A stretch of DNA of 64,000 nucleotides, from NCBI GenBank assembly GCA_004026145.2, contig CP034989.1, positions 1,635,134-1,699,133 of the forward strand, in the 5' to 3' direction. This DNA is from Takifugu bimaculatus (Eukaryota; Chordata; Actinopteri; Tetraodontiformes; Tetraodontidae). This document shows, one piece after another, positions 48,620 to 61,308 of the stretch. The notes below the pieces were generated by a model. That model searched no databases and had not been told where the DNA came from. It worked only from the letters and a program-made list of their open reading frames with translations. Positions within the stretch are counted from its first letter, which is position 1. Every line of letters begins with the position of its first letter. Position numbers and translations under genes: made by a program.

Positions 48620-49272
48620 GAGGGGTGTTTGTGGATTGATCTTGTATGAACAGAGAAACATGCAGAAAACAGACCAAAGACCAGCTGCCAGTCAGAGCCG
48701 TGCACCAGGGAGCGGTGTACGCTAGCAACACGCCGGTGGCGGCGACTCCAGATTAATAATTAATGGGAGACACTGTACTGCAGCGTTGGGGGGGGGGGGG
48801 CGCAGGAGGACGTTGAGCTCTATGAGGATTTGACCGCTAATTTAAATGTCCATTTAAAGCTCGAAGAATTAAAAACGTTTATTTTCAGGGAGAAAAGGAA
48901 CATTATTAAGTTCTAACTCTGCCCCTTTAAGAGGGAGGGTTCTCCTCCAGAGTTTGGGCTTATTATGATGCCACCAGGGTGTCGACGATGACTTGGGAGG
49001 AAGATTCCATGAGAACTGTAGATTTTTCCAAAACCATTCAGACAAAACAGCTTCTTCCTGTTAAAGACGATCAGGAGGAACCCTAGAAAAGCTAAAAAGG
49101 CCCAATCGTTGCCCTTCTTCTGGAGAAAACCTGCCCAGGAGCCCAAAGTGTGAAGTAACTACCCCAACTACCCCAACAACAAGCCCAAACCCTGAAGAAC
49201 CCCCCCCCCCCCCCCCTTAAAGGGGACAGAAACCTGTCGGAAAATCAAATTACATCATCCCCATTATTTGCA

Positions 49273-49273
<1 letters not shown>

Positions 49274-49314
<41 letters not shown>
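49274..49314. repeat. (TAA)n trinucleotide microsatellite
   Basis: About 13 pure TAA units. Confidence 0.95.
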
Positions 49315-49316
<2 letters not shown>

Positions 49317-50062
49317 CACTCTACCCAAGAACTGAACAAGAACCTCCGGACACGTCAAGAGGAGCAACAGAACCTTCTGGAACTCCAGCGTGGGGCCGCA
49401 CCAGCGTTCCGGCCTCTCCTCCGGCCCCTGATGCTAACCTGCAGCATGTGTCGCGCACATTTGGAGCAGCATGCTAAATATGTCCACTCATCTCTTGTGT
49501 CACCAGCCGGCGGCTCACGCCGTGACGTTAATAGCTTGACAGGCCCCACTGCTCTTCTCGCCTCCCCCCCTCCCTCCCTCCGTCTGCTCCTGGTTTCTGC
49601 CTCCCTCGGGCTCCTCGCCGCTTCCTCTCCGACGCTTTGTGGCGCTCACTCCATCACCTGTCTTTGGACACAGCCAGGACGAGGAGGTTCGGATCGGTCT
49701 TGTCCCACTTTCCCCCTGTTTTAATGGAACAACGATGAGCGGTTAAGTTAGCCGCGGGATCTGTAGCATGTCCAGAGCACAAACACCTGCTTCTTCTTCC
49801 AGTCGTTCACCTCTTTTTGGCGGCCGGAGCCCCTCGCACGAGTGAGCGCGCACGGTTGTCCTGAACACCAGTAAAACAGTGAATGATTGAGTCCATTTCC
49901 ACTGTGAACAGAGCTGGAACTGTGATGTCAGAAACACCCCGGAAAATATGGTTGTAATCACTGGAAAATCAAGTTTCCAATAGCATGCTAGCAGTAGCGT
50001 TGCTATTCCAAACTGGATTTTCCAGTTTATCTTTGAAAGCGCGCCACTGGCCGCTGGGATTG

Positions 50063-50152
50063 CTGGGAAGACTGGGAAAGCTGGTATGGCTGGGAAGACT
50101 GGGATGGCTGGGAAGACTGGGAAGGCTGGGAAGACTGGGAAGGCTGGGATGG
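50063..50152. repeat. 9-bp microrepeat, CTGGGAAGR type
   Basis: About ten variants of ctgggaaga, ctgggaagg and ctgggatgg in tandem. The resulting peptide-like periodicity (LGRLG) is an artefact. Confidence 0.88.
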
Positions 50153-52900
50153 TGGTTTTGTCATCCCTCATCAGAGGAAAAGGGTCCCAAATTGAGTCAG
50201 TCTGGATGCAGCGTTCCCACTGCTGCTGATCGGAGCCAGAGCCGTTTGTTCGCGGGTTGTTTTGATCATTCTACTCTCTTTCCACACGTACTGTTAGCTT
50301 GTTCAGGCTAACCGTCTGTGCGTTCGCTAGTTTAGTGCTTAATGCGTCTCATCAGTACAGTTCAGATCAGAGGCTGCAAGAATTTTAATTAATTTAATTT
50401 TAATTTGCCTATTTTAGGGCAATCGATGTGACTTGTGAGGACGCGCTAGGTGACGTTAGAGTCTACAGCTCGTGACTTTAGCTGTCATACCAGCCTCGAG
50501 TGCTCTGCTGCCCCCCAGTGGACTGGAGGGATCATGATCAGGCCGACCTGGAACCTCAGCTGACACCTGACATTTTATTGTGACAGTGAAAGTTGAAACT
50601 TTCTGCGGTGAAATGTGATTTGACTTTGAACGCACAAGCGTTAGAAAGACGGTTGTATGAGATCCTTTTTTCTACACAGATGGTGTTAAATGGTGTGAAA
50701 AAAGAATTTTTATGTGTTAAATGAGATGTAAAACACTGACGTGTCCTGATCCCAGTGAAAATAGCCTTTAGCAACAGTCGACTCGTGCGTAGCCGACGTC
50801 GGCGGCGGGTCGTTAGGCGTCACGGTGGCACAGGAAGCGCGTCCGCGGTGCCGTTACCGCGGCGATGCCTCGCTGGTTGCCTCTGCCCCCTGGTCTGGCT
50901 CACCGATGTCCTGGAGGAGCTCGTCCCAGCAGAAGCTCCCAACCATCCGGCTGAGCTACAATAGCGCACTTGAACCCGGGCGTCACGTCGCGGTCGGCCT
51001 CACGCCGGGGGAGCCGACGTGACGAGTGGGGCTGTGATGGATGAGCCGCCACATCCCATTAGTCCCAAATCCCAATAAAGGCTTCAGATGTTGTCCTGGC
51101 TTCCTGTTCCTTCCTCTGAAGGCAGCGTGAGCCGAGACCGGCGCCGCCACCAACGGGATGTGAATCATTGAGTTGAAGTGGTGTCGGCGAGGAGGCGGTG
51201 GCAGTTCACCTCCTGAATAAAGGGGAATCTCCGTCCGGGCCCGGAGGCCTCCGGCGAGCGTTCCATCACGCGGGGCGGGAGCGTTCAAGACGCTCCGGTA
51301 CAAATTGTTAGCATTAGCGGCCGCGCTGACATAACGAGAGTATTTACGGGATTTATTTCAGCATCGGCGTGACTTCTGAGTAAAACCACCCTATCAGTTC
51401 TGCCCCCCTCCCCCCCACCAGGCGCGGGGTCGCGACCCCTGCTGTCAGCGTTACCCACACGCTGTCATTGTGTAACTTCCTGCTCAAGGTTTCCTGCTCC
51501 TCTGCGCAGCCTGTGAAGAAGAGCCGCACGCTTACGTTACGCTCTTACTCCGTCTCCATGGCAACGCGGGAGAGGGGCAACAAAGGAGTCAGGAGTAAGA
51601 AAGAAGGTCCTCGGCATTTACGCCTCCGGTTAAAGTTGCGCAACAGCAGGACAAAGAGGAGCGGCCTTGATGCTCGTACGTGTCGGATAATAGAACAGAA
51701 TCCAGCGGGAATTAAAAAGATCCGGTTTCATTCAGCTTCCTCTCGCGCCCCGATCTGGCTGGTTCCTGGAGCTTTATGAGGAATTTCGGGTCCTGGGGAG
51801 GAGAACGGCTACATGGGGTCGAGAACATGTAGCAGATTAAAGAGGCATTTAAAATGGGTGTGATCTTACTGTTTGGGTGTCTGATTAGCTTAGCTTTAGC
51901 TGCCACAGGGAAGCATTTGAGGTGTGAAAAAGAGTTCTAAAGTCTTTTATCGCCACTAAGTCACAGCAAACGCATGAAAAGGAAAGTCTGAGGTGTTAAA
52001 AAGTTCTGTTGAAGACACAAAAAAGAGATTCTGTTAAACTCTCATAGCTGAGGCCCCGCCCATGAGCGGTCACCAGCCAATAGGAGACAAATGTGGCCCC
52101 TGGAGGCGGGACTAACTGAAGAAGTCAAAAAATGAGTTAAAACGGGAGAAAAGCCGCAAACTAACGTAGGTCAGGAACGACTCCTGAAACGGAAGTGAAT
52201 GAAAGTTTGATCTTTGATGTTGGAGAACAAAGAAATCTTCCCTTTGGTGAAAGTTTGCTGTCTGATTGAAGCATGTTCCCCCTCCAAAGACCATCCGTCC
52301 AGAACGGAAACCGGCTTTGTCTTTCCTCTGTCTTCATCCTTCAGACCTTTGATGACCTCGGCGAGTTTCTTTGATGTTTTCTTCTCCCAGGTCATCGTGG
52401 TGAACGGCTACTTTAGTATTCACCATCTCCAGGTGATCGTCCAGGTTCTTTGGGTTGGTTCACTGGTTTCTGTCACTTCTCTCATTTCTTATCTCATCTC
52501 TTCTCTCATTTCTTCTCTTCTCTCATCTCATCTAATCTCATCTCACAGGCTGATTCTCATCTTGCTCTATATTAAAACAGTGTAATCATAAACAGTGAAG
52601 CAGGAATCTGGTACCAGGTTGAACTTTAACCCACTGATGTAAATGGGGGGGGGTCATCCATCACCGTCACCATTAATAAGCTGCTGGACAAATTAAAATG
52701 GCACCAGCCCAACAGTCCTCCCCCCTCCTCCTCCCCCTCCTCCGCCTCCATTTCGATGATTTCTGACTTTGGCGCCTAAATTGTCTTTAATCAGGAACTT
52801 TGTGGATTTGCTACAGCGACCCTGAAATCCTCAGTCTGATTTAATTCATCCCAAATTTGATCTGAAAGTCTCATCTGAGGTGAAAAGATGGAATGAAAAG

Positions 52901-52901
<1 letters not shown>

Positions 52902-52978
<77 letters not shown>
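52902..52978. repeat. (TG)n microsatellite, longest in window
   Basis: A pure run of about 38 TG units. Confidence 0.96.
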
Positions 52979-52979
<1 letters not shown>

Positions 52980-53510
52980 AGACCCCTCACGCAGGGCCGT
53001 TCGGGCCAGACTGAGGAAGTGCAGCCTTCCTCATCCTGGAGTCTGTTTGGGAATTCTGTAGCTTCCGATGACCCTGGAGACAGCCGGAGGCTCCAGGCTG
53101 GTCAGAACGAAGTAAAATGAGCCAAATGTGAACAGTTAACAGTTTTGTCGCGTCGGCGTTCCTCCTTTCAGACTCTCCGCTTCCTCCTCCTAATTCCTCT
53201 TTGACGTTCCGGTCGGTCCGGATGGGCCGGAGCCGACTGAGGGGATTCAGTTTGTTAAAATGAAATGAGATTTGATGCCTGAGTTGAATTGATCCGGCCG
53301 GCTGCTGGATAATTGCTGTATTGAACAGTAATTCTCTCCGACTGTGGAATCGATGGCTGAATGCGTTTCCCTCGGCTTTGTCTCCGGATTACTGTCGGGA
53401 AGAGATCCACTCCAGCCGCTCATCCCACTCCGGACTGCTGGCCACTCCGACTACATGATTACAGGCTCACCTTTTCATACCGATCCAGGGAAAATGCTCC
53501 TAGATGTGAA

Positions 53511-53655
53511 CAGGTAGTGCTCCACATGGATGCTAACAGGTAGCGCTCCGCATGGATGCTAACAGGTAGTGCTCCGCATGGATGCTAACAGGTAGTGCTC
53601 CGCATGGATGCTAACAGGTAGTGCTCCGCATGGATGCTAACAGGTAGTGCTCCAC
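53511..53655. repeat. 26-bp tandem array, 5.6 copies
   Basis: Units start at 53,511, 53,537, 53,563, 53,589, 53,615 and 53,641 (partial). Each begins caggtagtgctcc and contains atggatgctaa. Copies differ at one or two positions, so the array is young. Confidence 0.95.
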
Positions 53656-54824
53656 CTTTTTCACCTTTCTGGCGTCTTTTCCACTCTTGATATGTTAAAT
53701 ATTTGATATTTGTACGTCATCTTTTTAACTATCTTCCTATAGCTTAGCTTTAGTTTAGCTTAGCTAAAGACTTTAAAAGATGAACAGTATTTCCTAGCAA
53801 ATGCTTGACCTACATGTAATAAAAAGAAATGGTTTACCATGACACTGAATGAACGTTAGCATGCTAAAATAAACAACCCAGGTCTAAATGAACGGAAGCG
53901 ACGATGCTAGCATGGGGGTTTTACAAAGTAGCGCCTTCAATAAGTCAACAAAAGAGTCAAATATTTCAGCAAAGATCGGAATTGTGAACAGAACATCCTC
54001 TATTCATCAGGATTCCCGAGAGAGTTCTGGAGACGACTAGCTTGGACTTTTTAGCCGTTAATCTCTCTGCCAACTCTGCTTTTCATGACGTTCAGTCTCC
54101 AAAATGAAATATTGACCTTCATCTTTAGCTGAGTTCTGTTTCTCTTTGTTAGAGGAACTCTCTCGCGACAGACTTGTGCTAGCTTACCGCTGGCTGAGAC
54201 ATTTTATAGCATCATTTTTGCCTGATTTGCTATTTAAGACATAAAATATCTTTTATTATTTGAAACTTTCTGTTCTAAATGACTCAAATCTACGACGTTT
54301 TTTTTCCAACGGCAGCTCTAAACTCTTCCGCATATGTTCTATCTCCTTTTTTCTGACTCACTTTGCCACTTTCAGGCCTTTTGGGCCACCTCTCATTTTG
54401 AGGTGAAACCCCCAAATGAAAAGAAATTCCGATTTCCCTCCAGTTTCCGAGCTTTTTCCTGTCTTTTGTCTCACAAACGGAGGCTGGAGAAGTGTGGCGG
54501 TGCTCCCACCGAGGGGGCTCTTCGTTCTGCTGAGTCATTAAACCCCCTCAAATCGATGCGGCTCGGAATACCACCGACCGCGAGCAGCAGGGCCCCCGTT
54601 CCTAGCTGGGGAGCGCCGGAGGACTTTTTCTCTCCTTTGAAAATTTTTAAAAAGCCAAATCTAATCTCGTCCCCTGCTATCAAATTTGCAATTAAAATTC
54701 CAAACAATGGCGCAGCTGATTTCACTGTTGTCTGGGGGCCCCCGGGGCCGCCGGGCCCTCGCCTCTGCAAAGATGTTTAAATGTCACAGTCATATATGTT
54801 GAAAAGGACTATTACCAGTGACAT

Positions 54825-54870
<46 letters not shown>

Positions 54871-55234
54871 TTGTGCGCTATTAGGACAACAAAAGATGCA
54901 TTTAGGAATTTTCATGAGGCTAAAATCACAAAGCATCAATTAAAGCGTGCGTTAGCTTTAGCGTAAGTGGCTAGGCTCCGAAAAAGTTAATTATCCTGTT
55001 CAGTTTTTCCGTGTTGTAGCTCATCGAAGAAGGTTTTAGACAAGAAAACCAACAAAGTAAAGTAAGGAAAATAAACTGAGGAACTGTGGCTAGCTCGTCT
55101 GGCTGCATACGTTATGCTCAACAATCGAATGACAAACATCGTCCGATTTCCACGTGCTAACCGCGCTATCAGTGTCTTCCCATGTGTGAGTCTGTACTGG
55201 TTACCAGGAAGTGCTTGTGGGAATTAAAATATCA
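53656..55234. other. Intergenic, nothing but a microsatellite recognised
   Basis: It holds the GT repeat at 54.83 kb. An open frame at 54,334-54,780 (+) with a minus-strand counterpart has no family resemblance. Confidence 0.5.
54829..54870. repeat. (GT)n microsatellite
   Basis: About 20 GT units with one TA interruption near the end. Confidence 0.95.
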
Positions 55235-55246
55235 AGAAACCATCCT

Positions 55247-55622
55247 GCGGCGCGGTGGTGTGGTGGTTAGCACTGTTGCCTCACAGCAAGAAGGCCCCGG
55301 GTTCGATCCCCGGTTGGCACTGAGGCTGGGGACTTTCTGTGTGGAGTTTGCCTGTTCTCCCTGTGCCTGCGTGGGTTCTCTCCGGGTACTCCGGCTTCCT
55401 CCCACAGTCCAAAGACATGCATGATTGGGGATTAGGCTTATTGGAAACTCTAAATTGCCCGTAGGTGTGAGTGTGAGAGTGAATGGTGTGTCTGTATGTG
55501 TTAGCCCTGCGATTGACTGGCGACCAGTCCAGGGTGTACCCTGCCTCCGCCCATTGTGCTGGGATAGGCTCCAGCCCCCCCGCGACCCTCAGTGGAGGAA
55601 CAAGCGGTAGAAAATGAGAGAG
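55247..55622 (+). mobile_element. Full-length tRNA-type SINE with 12-bp target-site duplications
   Basis: The head has a pol III-like A box region (gtggttagcactg) and a near-perfect B box, ggttcgatccc, at 55,300-55,310. The body contains landmarks seen across fish genomes (gtgtggagtttgcctgttct, cagtccaaagacatgcatg, attgactggcgaccagtcca, gataggctccagcc). The copy of agaaaccatcct at 55,235-55,246 recurs at 55,623-55,634 as a direct target-site duplication, which sets the ends. I recognise the family but not its database name. Confidence 0.82.
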
Positions 55623-55634
55623 AGAAACCATCCT

Positions 55635-58600
55635 TGTTGATGCGTGTCACGATGATTAGCATTACTTTTCACTCAATGGTTCCTCCTACAACCCATCCTC
55701 CTCTGCATGAATATGCTAGCAGCTGCGACGGCTAATGAAAGGCACTTGAAACAAATGACACCGTTACCGCTAACATATGTAATAAACTGGCCTGATAATC
55801 CCCGACGGTAGCTGCTAGCCATAGCGCCTGTGGCTGAAACATACCACGCTGTTGCTTGTGCTAAACTGTGTGAATAATATCGGCAGCAGGGTTTTTTCCT
55901 GCCATTTTGTCCTTTTTCCCCCTTCTCCCACCACCATAAAGGTGAAGTTTGATTAGAGGAAGCGATACTGTCCCACAGGCGCTGCGAGGAATTATAGGGA
56001 CCCTTCACACGATGTGACTCCAGACACATTAAACAACTCTATCAATCTCCGACTTTATGGGCCCCCCCCTCCGGCGCTCAAGGCTGCATCACTCATTACC
56101 GCTACTCACTGCACTTTCTTTATGTGTTGCCTTCAACCAACTAGAGCCCATTAGCTAGCATATTGCTGGGGCTGAGCTGTTGTCATTGGCGTATCGCGGT
56201 ACCGGGCGATTAGATTCAGACATTTTTGACGAATCAATGCTACAATTCGCCGATAGTGCCGAAGATTTTTAGCGGGATATTCAGGGAGAGATCCTCACTT
56301 ATCCTCTCGCTAGTTCTGTGTCTTTGAAAAAGCTAGCATGTCCTCGCGCCAACCACATTAAGGGGCTTTAAAAGTGCCGCTTCAGTCTTCGCTAAAATGG
56401 CGCGACGGCTGCCGAAAGTGCTCGATGTTCAGCGGAAGCAGGAAAAGTGCTAGCATGACTCGTCTAAAATGCTGTAACTCCAGCTGAATGAATATTTAGC
56501 TCTTTAGCCACAGAAAAGCAACATTTAGCCAAACGTCTTCCAAATCTTGTTTGGTTTAACAGCTGCAGCTCCAGGCTGAAGGTGAGGAACGAAACCTTGA
56601 TTTGAGCCGCGTCCCCGAGGCTAAAGCGAGAGTTTCCTGGCTGATCTTAACCAGGTCCTTGGCTACTCAATCTGAAGCATGATCCGTGATTACCGCACAT
56701 CTTGTGCTTTGACCTCCCCGATTCCTTTGATGTGGTTTTTCTCTCATGGTTCTGAAATACAGAATAATTTCAGCTCTTCAAATGCACCATTGTGGAAAAA
56801 TAAAATAGGTAAAACACTGGTAGCGTTAGCATATAAAGCTAAACGAGTGCTGTAGAGAAAAGCACCAGGTTCGGATTATAGTACACGGAGCTCCTACCAG
56901 GGCCGTATGCTACATTTAGCATCGTCTTATAGACACACTCCTGGAGGTACTCGTGCTAAAGGGAGTTAGCGATTAGCGTGTTTTGGGGTTTTTTGCCAGA
57001 TATAAGAGGAATCGTTCAAACCACATGGTTTTTCCTCTCTTTGATTGACAGCTGCAGCCTGTGAACGGGCCTCTGTAGCCTGTGTAAACTCTGCTGAAGG
57101 CTCCTCTCATGTCAATCATCCTGAGGATTTATGCTACCGCTGCTAATAAGCCCCCTGACCCACAGGAAATATGTCAGCGCCCGGTAATAAACCTGGAAGC
57201 CACCAATCACGAGCCCAGAATAACAGCAACGCTCAGCTGTAAATCAGCGTAGCAACTCGGACCGGACCAAGATCCACGACGGGGGTGTAAATTTTGCTAA
57301 TGACCGAGTGTTTCGGGGGGGTCTTGGTGCTCCTGGGGGGTGGGGTCACATGACCGGTCTCACCATAGAGGGTTTAAACAATCCATTCCATGGGAATTGT
57401 ACCATGTCATCAGTATAAGGCAAATTTGGGGCGTTTCAACTAAGAATCGCACGGTTTAACTCACCAACCCCATGACCTTTGACCTTCCAGCTTTGTGCCC
57501 TCACGTTCTGTGTCTGCAGCCCGCGGTCAAATGTTATGGTTGAAATAATTAGACGAACCTTTAACCCGTAAAGGTCGTCGGCAAATGCTGAGGACCGTCA
57601 GATCCCTCAGGACCCCAAATGATTCCAGATAATTGAGCTGACGAGACGTTAGCAACCGGTGGTCAGAAGGAAACGTGAAGCAAAGCGCAACAATTGGCTC
57701 ATTAGAAGTCACATTTGATTCGTTAGCTTCCCTTTCCCAAAGAAATGGACTCCAGATAGCAACATTAGCGGCCTATGGGGAGGTTTGCTGCTAAAGATGC
57801 TAAAAACTGTCGCCATGAATCACCTTTACTTCGATCATAATGTAGCATCAGCGACACCCCTGCTGCCTTAAGATGGTCCAGGTTTAGCCGTCGAGCGCTA
57901 GCACTGTGGGGAGGGAGGGGGGCTCAAGTTGATGCTGCCGCTAATCCTCCTCCTACAATCACTCAGCGCTTTAGAGCCCGGGGAGTCCCCTCACGGGGGC
58001 AATAATGTCACCCGGAGGCTTCACGTTGGGCCTCCGGGCTGATGTCAGAGCCAGGAACCTAAACGGTACCGTGTTAGAATCAAACAGTGGTCTGCACAGC
58101 TCCCCAGCTAACAAAACATTAGCCACATCACATAAATCAGGCTAGCCTGCTGCCATCCTAGCATCGTCTGTTGATCGATATGATCGATAAAAATATGGAT
58201 TTGGTTTCGATTTGATGGCGTCTCTGGACGCTTCCTCGGTTTAATCTAAGCAGGTGTCTTCAGAAAAACACGGAACTGTGGCTTTATCGCACCGGTTTAG
58301 CAATCAGAGCCATGCTAATCCTGAAGAAGATAAATTGGTAACAAGTTAGTTGGACTAAGCTAACCCTGATGCTAACTTCACCTTCCCGCAGTACGAAGGT
58401 GAAGGTAAATGAAACTATTCAGGAGATTTTAATAGCGAAAACCCGTCACGCTTTGCTGAACCTTAACGGCTAACCGTGCTAATATCCGCCAAAACCCCGG
58501 AAACAGGAGACAGGACAGGAGACCTGCGAGGCCTTCAGATTCCGACAGCCTGCTCCCAAGCAGACGCTGAAACCGCAGCATCTCAAGCTCTCGTCTGTGT

Positions 58601-59349
58601 CCGAACAGGGGCGGCGATGTTTTTCCTCCCGCCGCCGGTTGCTAAGTGGAGTGGTCTTCAGAAGCTAACTCTCTGTAATTAACTGTCACAGCGCTTCAAA
58701 ACTAACAAATGGACTTGGTGTCAAAGAGCGCCCATTAATTTACCAACCTCCAGTCGTGGATCCAGAGCCTATTATCTCCATTACGGAGAGCTTTTATTCC
58801 CGCGCGTTCCCTCCCTCCCGCCTGGGTTGCTCAGTTAGCGCACATTAGCATGCGGCTATCGAGAAGCCCTTTTAGCTCTGCAGCACGTCGGGTGGCCCCG
58901 CCCACAGATAACAGCGGCCACTGGACACGAGGACGCTCGTCTCTCACAACCAGGCCAGAGAGCCGGGGCGAAGAGCGTGCACGTAGGCCTCACACGTGCG
59001 CACACAGACCGCTGCAGTCAAATATATTTAGACTCTCCAACCGCTTTCATATCGCCGTGACAACCTGAGGGGAGAATCTTCCATATGTGACACTAATAAG
59101 TGCCGCTCCGGAGGAACGCGCGGCTGTTTTTTCTGTCCTCCACGAGGCGTAAATAAGGAAATAACGAGGAGACGGAGCTGTGGCGGCCGCCGGAGCTGTG
59201 GGCCGCTCGCTCGCCCGCGTTTATCGTCTCACAAAAGGGGAAATATTGGCAGCGTTGCAGCTCCGGAACGTCGTTCCTGTCCGTGTGAGGTTTGGTGACC
59301 TCTGGTGGTGAGAACCGAGTATTGTCCTCCACCCTCTGGTCCAGGAGCG
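55635..59349. other. Intergenic, nothing recognised
   Basis: Single-copy looking sequence rich in TTAGC/GCTAA pentamers. No exon, RNA gene or transposon was recognised. Confidence 0.5.
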
Positions 59350-59695
59350 CCTGGGATTGATTTGGCCGGACCAGTGTGGTCCAGCACCAAGGTCTTGGGC
59401 TTGAATCCCTCTTTGCTGTGTGAGGTTTTCCTGTTCTGCCCATGTCTGGGTGGGTTCTCCAGGTACTCCAGGTTCTCCAGGTTCTCCCGGTACTCCAGGT
59501 TCTCCAGGTTCTCCAAAACTTGTGGATGTTCTTGAGTACGATGGTGGGGTTTTGTTGTGTGTTAGCCCTGCAGGTGGCCTCCATCTGACCAGGGTGACCC
59601 CCCCCCACAGCAAAAAGGCAGCTGGGAGAGGCTGCAGCCCCACCTCGAACCCACGAAGGAATAAAGGAAGGATGGGAGGGATGATGGAAGGATGA
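59350..59695 (+). repeat. Diverged SINE copy with an internal 9-bp expansion
   Basis: The order of blocks follows the 55-kb SINE: a B-box-like cttgaatccc, tgtgaggttttcctgttctg, gggtgggttctcc, then gtgttagccctgc, gaccagggtgaccc and gctgcagccccacc. The piece corresponding to ggttctctccgggtactccg has expanded into tandem aggttctcc/aggtactcc units at about 59,450-59,515. Overlapping open frames there look collagen-like (GSPGTPG, GEPGVPG) only because of the 9-bp period. Confidence 0.6.
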
Positions 59696-59804
59696 CTGAC
59701 GGATGAGGTCTTGTATCCAAACCCAAACAAACTCGGCTCTGTTTGATCAGTTGAAAACAAACATTTTCAGTGGCTGATTGACTTTGGACCACTTCTCCCC
59801 GGCA

Positions 59805-60879
59805 TGCTGATGAGGTTCCGGAGAGTTCCCGCACATCCCTGCTGATGAGGTTCCGGAGAGTTCCCTCACATCCCTGCTGATGAGGTTCCCGGAGGTTCCC
59901 TCACATCCCTTCTGATGAGGTTCCGGAGAGTTCCCTCACATCCCTGCTGATGAGGTTCCAGAGAGTTCCCGCACATCCCTGCTGATGAGGTTCCGGAGAG
60001 TTCCCTCACATCCCTGCTGATGAGGTTCCGGAGAGTTCCCGCACATCCCTGCTGATGAGGTTCCGGAGAGTTCCCTCACATCCCTGCTGATGAGGTTCCG
60101 GAGAGTTCCCGCACATCCCTGCTGATGAGGTTCCGGAGAGTTCCCTCACATCCCTGCTGATGAGGTTCCAGAGAGTTCCCTCACATCCCTGCTGATGAGG
60201 TTCCGGAGAGTTCCCGCACATCCCTGCTGATGAGGTTCCGGAGAGTTCCCTCACATCCCTGCTGATGAGGTTCCGGAGAGTTCCCTCACATCCCTGCTGA
60301 TGAGGTTCCGGAGAGTTCCCTCACATCCCTGCTGATGAGGTTCCGGAGAGTTCCCTCACATCCCTGCTGATGAGGTTCCAGAGAGTTCCCGCACATCCCT
60401 GCTGATGAGGTTCCGGAGAGTTCCCTCACATCTAGGTTCCAGAGAGTTCCCGCACATCCCTGCTGATGAGGTTCCGGAGAGTTCCCTCACATCCCTGCTG
60501 ATGAGGTTCCGGAGAGTTCCCTCACATCCCTGCTGATGAGGTTCCGGAGAGTTCCCTCACATCCCTGCTGATGAGGTTCCAGAGAGTTCCCTCACATCCC
60601 TGCTGATGAGGTTCCAGAGAGTTCCCTCACATCCCTGCTGATGAGGTTCCGGAGAGTTCCCTCACATCCCTGCTGATGAGGTTCCGGAGAGTTCCCTCAC
60701 ATTCCTGCTGATGAGGTTCCGGAGAGTTCCCTCACATCCCTGCTGATGAGGTTCCGGAGAGTTCCCTCACATCCCTGCTGATGAGGTTCCTGGAGAGTTC
60801 CCTCACATCCCTGCTGATGAGGTTCCGGAGAGTTCCCTCATATCCCTGCTGATGAGGTTCCGGAGAGTTCCCTCACATA
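59805..60879. repeat. 35-bp minisatellite, about 31 copies
   Basis: The unit starts tgctgatgaggttcc and ends ctcacatccc. Two positions vary: ccggag or ccagag, and ttcccgcac or ttccctcac. One unit is shortened around 60,432. Since 35 is not a multiple of 3, the minus strand reads a 35-residue period without stops, giving the open frame at 60,006-60,254; it is not a gene. Confidence 0.97.
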
Positions 60880-61245
60880 CAGATACTTTGGCAACTTCCA
60901 GGGAAGTTTGAGGACTTGGGAAGTGCACAGTTTTCCTGCCTCTGTTTCAGCTCCGAGCTTATTTGGATGTTGGTGTGTTTGCCGTGACAACACTTCCATG
61001 ATGGGTTCTGGGTGGGTGGATCAGGGCATTATACTGAAGCATCCGCGCTGGTGCACGATGCCGTGCGAGCTCCTGCACACGTTCCACACTCGTGAATATG
61101 CATGAGCGCTCGTGCGCTCGCTCAGAGTGTGTCTGGGTCGCAACAGGATGCAGATCACTCACGCTCGCCTCAGAACGCTCTCAGAACGCTCCCCCTCAGG
61201 CCAGGAAGCTGCAAGCTGCTTAGTGGTTGTTTACCTGAGCTCCTG

Positions 61246-61308
<63 letters not shown>

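Larger units (their letters stand above)
47581..53510. other. Intergenic, no gene supported
   Basis: It contains GT microsatellites (48.6 and 52.9 kb), a C17 run (49,200-49,216), an AAT repeat (49.27 kb), a CTGGGAAG-type microrepeat (50.06 kb) and a CpG-rich patch at about 50.78-51.02 kb. None of the open frames looks like a known protein. Confidence 0.5.

Noticed and set aside
55300..55310. tRNA gene suggested by the B box ggttcgatccc
   Set aside because: The sequence continues into a SINE body, is flanked by target-site duplications, and gives no cloverleaf I could fold by eye.
59229..59760. Collagen-like Gly-x-Pro frames on both strands
   Set aside because: Caused by a 9-bp microrepeat within a SINE remnant; no flanking collagen sequence.
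60006..60254. 82-codon minus frame with a 35-residue repeat
   Set aside because: A by-product of the 35-bp minisatellite; the period equals the unit length read through three frames.
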